The position numbers were made by a program, and so were the translations under genes. A stretch of DNA of 34,599 bases from NCBI GenBank assembly GCA_021372675.1, contig JAJFTZ010000004.1, forward strand, positions 1 to 34,599, given 5' to 3'. The notes beneath the pieces were generated by a model. That model searched no databases and was not told the origin of the DNA. It saw only the letters and a list, made by a program, of their open reading frames with translations. Origin of the DNA: Eubacteriales bacterium (GTDB lineage Bacteria > Bacillota > Clostridia > Christensenellales > CAG-138). Positions 30,871 to 34,599 of this stretch are shown here, piece after piece; the stretch's first letter is position 1; each line of letters opens with the position of its first letter.

Positions 30871-32058
30871 ATGATGACCGACCTTGGCATATTTTTCGGG
30901 AGCCGAACAGCCGAGCACGACGTTTCCGTCATCTCTGGGCTACAGGCGCTCGAAAACGCGGATAAAAGCAAGTATAACGCCTTTCCCGTGTACATTTCCC
31001 GCGCGGGGGAATGGTTTACGGGCGAGCCGCTAAAGCATATCGAAACCTATCGGGATTTCGACCCGAATTTAAAGGGCCTCACCCGCGTGTTTCTGCCCGC
31101 CGTACCCAATATGAACGGGCTTTACACGCTCGAATCGGGCGGGCTTTTCAAAAGAAACGCAAAGGTATGCAATCTCGACTGCGCGCTTCTCGCGCTCCAC
31201 GGCTTGCATGGCGAGGACGGCTCCATACAGGGGCTTTTCGAGCTTGCGAACCTGCCGTATACGAGCTGCGGCCTTATCGGCTCCGCCGTGGGCATGGATA
31301 AGATTGTGATGAAGGAAGTTTTCAGGAGCATGGGCCTTAACGTGCTCGAAAGCGTGCATTGCTGCCGCAGCGAGTGGCAGCGGGATAGGGAAGCCGTGCT
31401 TAGGCGCGCGCAATCGCTTTCCTACCCGCTCATCGTAAAGCCCTGCAACCTTGGCTCGTCGATCGGCATCACCAAGGCGAAAAACGAGACGGAGCTTATC
31501 GCAGCCATCGACGTGGCGGCGGGCTTCGACAGGCGCATCCTCATCGAGCGCGCGCTTCATAGGCCCACGGAGATCAACTGCGCGTGCGTGGGTTATGGCG
31601 GCGAGGCCACGGTATCGCTTTGCGAGCAGCCGCTGAGCTGGGAGCTTTTCATGGGCTCCGACGACGACATGCTCGACTTCAACAAAAAATACCTCCAAAA
31701 GGGCGGGAAGGGCATGGAAAGCCTAAGTAGGCGCATCCCCGCGCCCATCGGCGACGAGCTTACCGAGAAGGTGCAGGCTTGGACGAAGCAAATCTTCTCT
31801 TTGCTCGAATGCAAGGGCGTGGTGCGCATCGACTACATGCTCGACGCGGAAGGGGAGCTTTACGTCAACGAGATCAACACCATCCCCGGCTCGCTCGCGT
31901 TTTACCTTTTCGAACCCATGGGACTTAAGTTTTCACAGCTTGTGGATAAGCTCGTAGAATATGCGTACAAGGCACTGGCGCAGAAAAACGAATCCACATA
32001 TGCCTATAACTCGGACATACTGAAGAAATCCCTGCGGGGAGCAAAACACAAGAAGTAA
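30871..32058 (+). CDS. ddl: D-alanine--D-alanine ligase family protein
   Basis: 395 residues. 'SRTAEHDVSVISG' near residue 11 is the first Ddl signature. 'YPLIVKPCNLGSSIGI' is the ATP-grasp loop, and the C-terminal 'VNEINTIPGSLAFYLF' binds metal and D-Ala. It makes D-Ala-D-Ala for the MurF-like enzyme directly upstream. A standard Ddl ends the motif with 'TxPGMT'; here it is 'IPGSLAFYL', as in the VanA/Ddl-related Clostridia subgroup, so D-Ala-D-X specificity is possible. Starts 11 bases after the MurF stop behind GGGGGG. Confidence 0.87.
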   Translation: MMTDLGIFFGSRTAEHDVSVISGLQALENADKSKYNAFPVYISRAGEWFTGEPLKHIETYRDFDPNLKGLTRVFLPAVPNMNGLYTLESGGLFKRNAKVCNLDCALLALHGLHGEDGSIQGLFELANLPYTSCGLIGSAVGMDKIVMKEVFRSMGLNVLESVHCCRSEWQRDREAVLRRAQSLSYPLIVKPCNLGSSIGITKAKNETELIAAIDVAAGFDRRILIERALHRPTEINCACVGYGGEATVSLCEQPLSWELFMGSDDDMLDFNKKYLQKGGKGMESLSRRIPAPIGDELTEKVQAWTKQIFSLLECKGVVRIDYMLDAEGELYVNEINTIPGSLAFYLFEPMGLKFSQLVDKLVEYAYKALAQKNESTYAYNSDILKKSLRGAKHKK

Positions 32059-32076
32059 GAATTAAGGAGAGTAACC

Positions 32077-33294
32077 ATGGCCAAAATTCAGATGCGCACA
32101 CCTCTTGTTGAGATGGACGGAGATGAAATGACCCGAATCATCTGGAAGATGATCAAAACCAATCTTCTGGAGCCATACATCGAGCTCAAGACCGAGTATT
32201 ACGACCTCGGGCTGCCGCGCCGCGACGAGACCGACGACCGCATCACCGTAGAGGCCGCCGAGGCCGTAAAAAAGTACGGCGTGGGCGTGAAGTGTGCCAC
32301 CATCACCCCCAACCAGCAGCGCATGAGCGAGTATAGCCTCAAGCGCATGTACAAAAGCCCCAACGGCACCATCCGCGCCATCCTCGACGGCACGGTGTTC
32401 CGCGCGCCGATCACGCTGCCCTGCCTCAAGCCTGCCGTGCGCAACTGGAAAAAGCCCATCACCATCGCCCGTCACGCCTACGGCGACATCTACAAGTGCT
32501 CGGAATTCCGCGTGCCCGGCCCCGGCAAGGCGGAAATACTCTTCCGCGACGAGGCGGGCAACGAGCTTTTCCACGAGACCGTGTTCGATTTTAAATGCCC
32601 CGGCGTGCTGATGGGCATGTACAACAAGGACGATTCCATCGAGAGCTTTGCGCGCGCGTGCTTCAACTACGCGCTTTCCACCAAGCAGGACCTTTGGTTT
32701 TCCACCAAGGATACGATCTCCAAAAAGTACGACCACCGCTTCAAGGACATCTTCGAGGAAATCTACGAGAAGGATTACAAGGCGAAGTTTGAAAAGGCGG
32801 GCCTCGAGTATTTCTACACCCTCATCGACGACGCCGTGGCGCGCGTGATCCGTTCCGACGGCGGCTTCATCTGGGCATGCAAAAACTACGACGGCGACGT
32901 GATGAGCGACATGGTGGCCACGGCGTTCGGTTCCCTCGCGATGATGACGAGCGTGCTCGTTTCGCCCGACGGCAACTTCGAGTTCGAGGCGGCGCACGGC
33001 ACCGTGACCAAGCATTACTACAAGCACCTCGAGGGTGAAACTACCTCCACCAACTCCATGGCGACGCTGTTCGCGTGGACGGGTGCAATCAATAAGCGCG
33101 GCGAGCTCGACGATATCCCCGAGCTTTGCGCGTTTGCGAAAACGCTCGAGACGGCTTCGCTCGCGACCATCGAGGCGGGTTATATGACCAAGGATCTCGC
33201 GCAGCTCGCGGAGCTCGAGCACATCGAGGTGCTCTCCACCGAGGGCTTCATCCTCAAGGTGCGCGAAACCTTCGACAAGATGCGGAAGAACTAA
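32077..33294 (+). CDS. icd: NADP-dependent isocitrate dehydrogenase, type II
   Basis: 405 residues. '[15 protein letters not shown]' at the start, '[16 protein letters not shown]' (substrate Ser/Arg region) and '[20 protein letters not shown]' are the hallmarks of the dimeric, eukaryote-like type II enzyme. It converts isocitrate to 2-oxoglutarate with NADP. Starts 18 bases after the Ddl-like stop behind AAGGAG, so it may share the operon. No other TCA gene is in view, fitting a partial cycle that feeds glutamate synthesis. Confidence 0.93.
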   Translation: MAKIQMRTPLVEMDGDEMTRIIWKMIKTNLLEPYIELKTEYYDLGLPRRDETDDRITVEAAEAVKKYGVGVKCATITPNQQRMSEYSLKRMYKSPNGTIRAILDGTVFRAPITLPCLKPAVRNWKKPITIARHAYGDIYKCSEFRVPGPGKAEILFRDEAGNELFHETVFDFKCPGVLMGMYNKDDSIESFARACFNYALSTKQDLWFSTKDTISKKYDHRFKDIFEEIYEKDYKAKFEKAGLEYFYTLIDDAVARVIRSDGGFIWACKNYDGDVMSDMVATAFGSLAMMTSVLVSPDGNFEFEAAHGTVTKHYYKHLEGETTSTNSMATLFAWTGAINKRGELDDIPELCAFAKTLETASLATIEAGYMTKDLAQLAELEHIEVLSTEGFILKVRETFDKMRKN

Positions 33295-33304
33295 GCGGAA
33301 GCGG

Positions 33305-33340
33305 CGTGTGCGGGCGGACGGATGCGTCCGCCCCTACACG
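33305..33340. repeat. palindromic intergenic repeat
   Basis: GGGCGGAC (33312-33319) pairs with GTCCGCCC (33325-33332), and outer CGTGT (33305-33309) with ACACG (33336-33340). This GGGCGGAC...GTCCGCCCCTACA type palindrome is, as I recall, a widespread dispersed repeat in Clostridia. One copy here, between icd and the SEC-C gene. Confidence 0.6.
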
Positions 33341-33386
33341 GTGTATCCGGCCCAACCACCCAATCAACAAACGAGGAGAACACCAA

Positions 33387-33884
33387 ATGTCACTCTACCA
33401 ACAGTGGCGCGCGCTCGCGGATGAAGAGCGCACGCAGGCCGAAGCGGACAAATTCTGGCAGGCGTATTTTGAGCGTGAAACCGAGAACTATAAGAAAATA
33501 CTCGGCGATCCCGCGCATGTTTACGAGGGCAGCTTACAGGAGCTTGCGGCGGCCTTTTCCATGGAGGAAACCACCTTTGCGGGCTTCCTCGACGGCATCA
33601 ACACGAGCCTCAAGCAAGAGCTTAAACTCGAAACGCTTGAGAGCGAAAGCGCGGTTTCACTCGATATTGACTTTGAAAAGCTCTACTACAACATGCTCAA
33701 CGCCAAGGCGGACTGGCTCTACGAGCTGCCCGAGTGGGAGCCTATCCTCACGGTTGAGCAGCGCAGGGAGATCACCAAAAAATTCCGGCTGAGCAAGGTC
33801 TACGTGAGCGAAACGAAGGTTGGCCGCAACGACCCCTGCCCGTGCGGGAGCGGTAAAAAGTACAAAAACTGCTGCGGAAAATAA
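33387..33884 (+). CDS. SEC-C motif protein
   Basis: 165 residues, acidic and helical. It ends with a SEC-C zinc motif at 146-165 (C151-x-C153, then C162-C163 in '[20 protein letters not shown]'), as at the end of SecA. The first ~140 residues show no known domain. Such stand-alone proteins may bind ribosomes or SecA partners; function here is unknown. I start at ATG 33387, behind GAGGAG, since the upstream frame runs antisense-like through icd. Confidence 0.85.
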   Translation: MSLYQQWRALADEERTQAEADKFWQAYFERETENYKKILGDPAHVYEGSLQELAAAFSMEETTFAGFLDGINTSLKQELKLETLESESAVSLDIDFEKLYYNMLNAKADWLYELPEWEPILTVEQRREITKKFRLSKVYVSETKVGRNDPCPCGSGKKYKNCCGK

Positions 33885-33897
33885 GGGAGGAGTGGCC

Positions 33898-34599
33898 TTG
33901 AAGCTCAAATTTTGCGGCGCCGCGCAGAGCGTGACGGGTTCGAGCTACCTTTTAACCTATGAGGGCGGCAAGCTCCTCGTGGATTGCGGCATGCGACAGG
34001 GTGCGGATACCAAGGGCGCTTTGGGCGAGGGCGGCTTCGCGTTCGAACCCGCCGAGATCGACGCGGTGCTTTTGACGCACGCGCACATCGACCACAGCGG
34101 GCTACTGCCCCTTCTCGTAAAGCGCGGCTTTAAGGGAAAGATTGTGTCCACGAGCGCCACGGCGAGGCTCGCCACCATCATGCTGCCCGATAGCGGGCAC
34201 ATTCAGGAGCAGGAGGCGGAATACCAAAACCGCAAAAACCTCCGCGCCGGAAAGCCGACCGTGGAGCCGCTTTACACCGTGAAGGACGCCGCGAACTCCT
34301 TAAAGGCGTTCGCGCCCGTGGAATATAACGAAACCGTTACGGTGCTCGAGGGCGTAACGGCCAGGTTCGTGGATGCGGGGCACCTTTTAGGCTCCGCCTC
34401 GGTGGAGGTATGGGTCAAGGAAAACGGCAAAACGGTAAAGCTCGCGTTTTCGGGCGATATCGGCAGGAGCGACCGCCCCATCATCGCCGACCCAACGCCC
34501 ATCGACTCCGCGGATTTCCTCATCATGGAGGGCACGTACGGGGACCGCAACCACGAGAGCACGGGCGTCGCCAAGGAATCGCAGCTCGCCGCCATTTTG
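33898..34599 (+). CDS. metallo-beta-lactamase-fold RNase-type protein (beta-CASP/CPSF group), 3' end missing
   Basis: 234 codons to the window edge. The TTG start follows GGGAGGAG. 'GAAQSVTGSSYLL' is the start typical of the YSH1/CPSF-like group of metallo-beta-lactamases. The metal motif H-x-H-x-D-H is at 61-66 ('HAHIDH'). 'DAGHLLGSASVEVW' and 'AFSGDIGRSDRPII' are the next metal-site motifs. These proteins usually carry a beta-CASP and a Zn-dependent RNA-cleaving domain further on, not visible here. It is 13 bases after the SEC-C stop and likely co-transcribed. Confidence 0.88.
   Translation, partial: MKLKFCGAAQSVTGSSYLLTYEGGKLLVDCGMRQGADTKGALGEGGFAFEPAEIDAVLLTHAHIDHSGLLPLLVKRGFKGKIVSTSATARLATIMLPDSGHIQEQEAEYQNRKNLRAGKPTVEPLYTVKDAANSLKAFAPVEYNETVTVLEGVTARFVDAGHLLGSASVEVWVKENGKTVKLAFSGDIGRSDRPIIADPTPIDSADFLIMEGTYGDRNHESTGVAKESQLAAIL

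Noticed and set aside
32062-33222. A 386-codon minus-strand frame opposite icd
   Set aside because: Antisense of a highly conserved enzyme.
1-34599. CRISPR arrays
   Set aside because: I saw no series of short direct repeats with regular spacers. The repeated units here are single hairpin elements far apart.

Overview
The window reads as a chromosomal segment of a GC-rich, Gram-positive, endospore-forming member of the Clostridia. The support is a yaaL-bofA pair (bofA controls pro-sigma-K processing), strong GGAGG-type ribosome binding sites, frequent TTG and GTG starts, a THF riboswitch in front of an ECF folate transporter, and many small Firmicutes families (DUF1294, DUF378, SEC-C). I cannot name the genus.

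Left part (1-5824): the C-terminal end of an esterase-like hydrolase, then a sugar locus. A divergent AraC regulator faces a tight operon of a GPH-type sugar:cation symporter, a PAP2 phosphatase and a GH3 glycosidase.

5.9-7.05 kb is a graveyard. It holds two truncated, convergent gene starts (a DUF4314-like protein and a small HTH protein) that meet at one junction, a frameshifted short gene, and the 3' half of a tRNA-Ser(GGA) with its terminator. This looks like the scar of an integrated element. It is followed by an unusual tandem NUDIX protein.

8.1-15.7 kb carries small and housekeeping genes: a Gln-rich coat-like protein, a TSUP transporter, a Cys/Arg-rich 39-residue protein, a second PAP2 protein, a TtcA-like PP-loop enzyme, a P-loop protein and a C-terminal processing protease. 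Scattered among them are three copies of a hairpin-rich intergenic repeat whose stems show compensatory changes.

15.7-19.7 kb holds two divergent envelope proteins: a zinc-ribbon/TM/Ig-like protein and an AMIN/beta-propeller lipoprotein. 19.8-21.9 kb is a folate module (THF riboswitch, folT, folC). yaaL-bofA, an aminotransferase on the other strand, and a Sir2-CDF-MscL-C_GCAxxG cluster follow.

27.1-32.1 kb is a cell-wall precursor operon: a GlmU-like protein with an eroded nucleotidyltransferase half, an alpha/beta hydrolase, a membrane-anchored MurF-like ligase and a Ddl-like ligase. It is followed by icd, a SEC-C protein and a truncated metallo-beta-lactamase-fold RNase-type gene at the window end.

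The main observations worth a second look are the tRNA-Ser scar, the three-copy structured repeat, the enlarged THF riboswitch, the degenerate GlmU, the tandem NUDIX protein and the Cys/Arg-rich microprotein.
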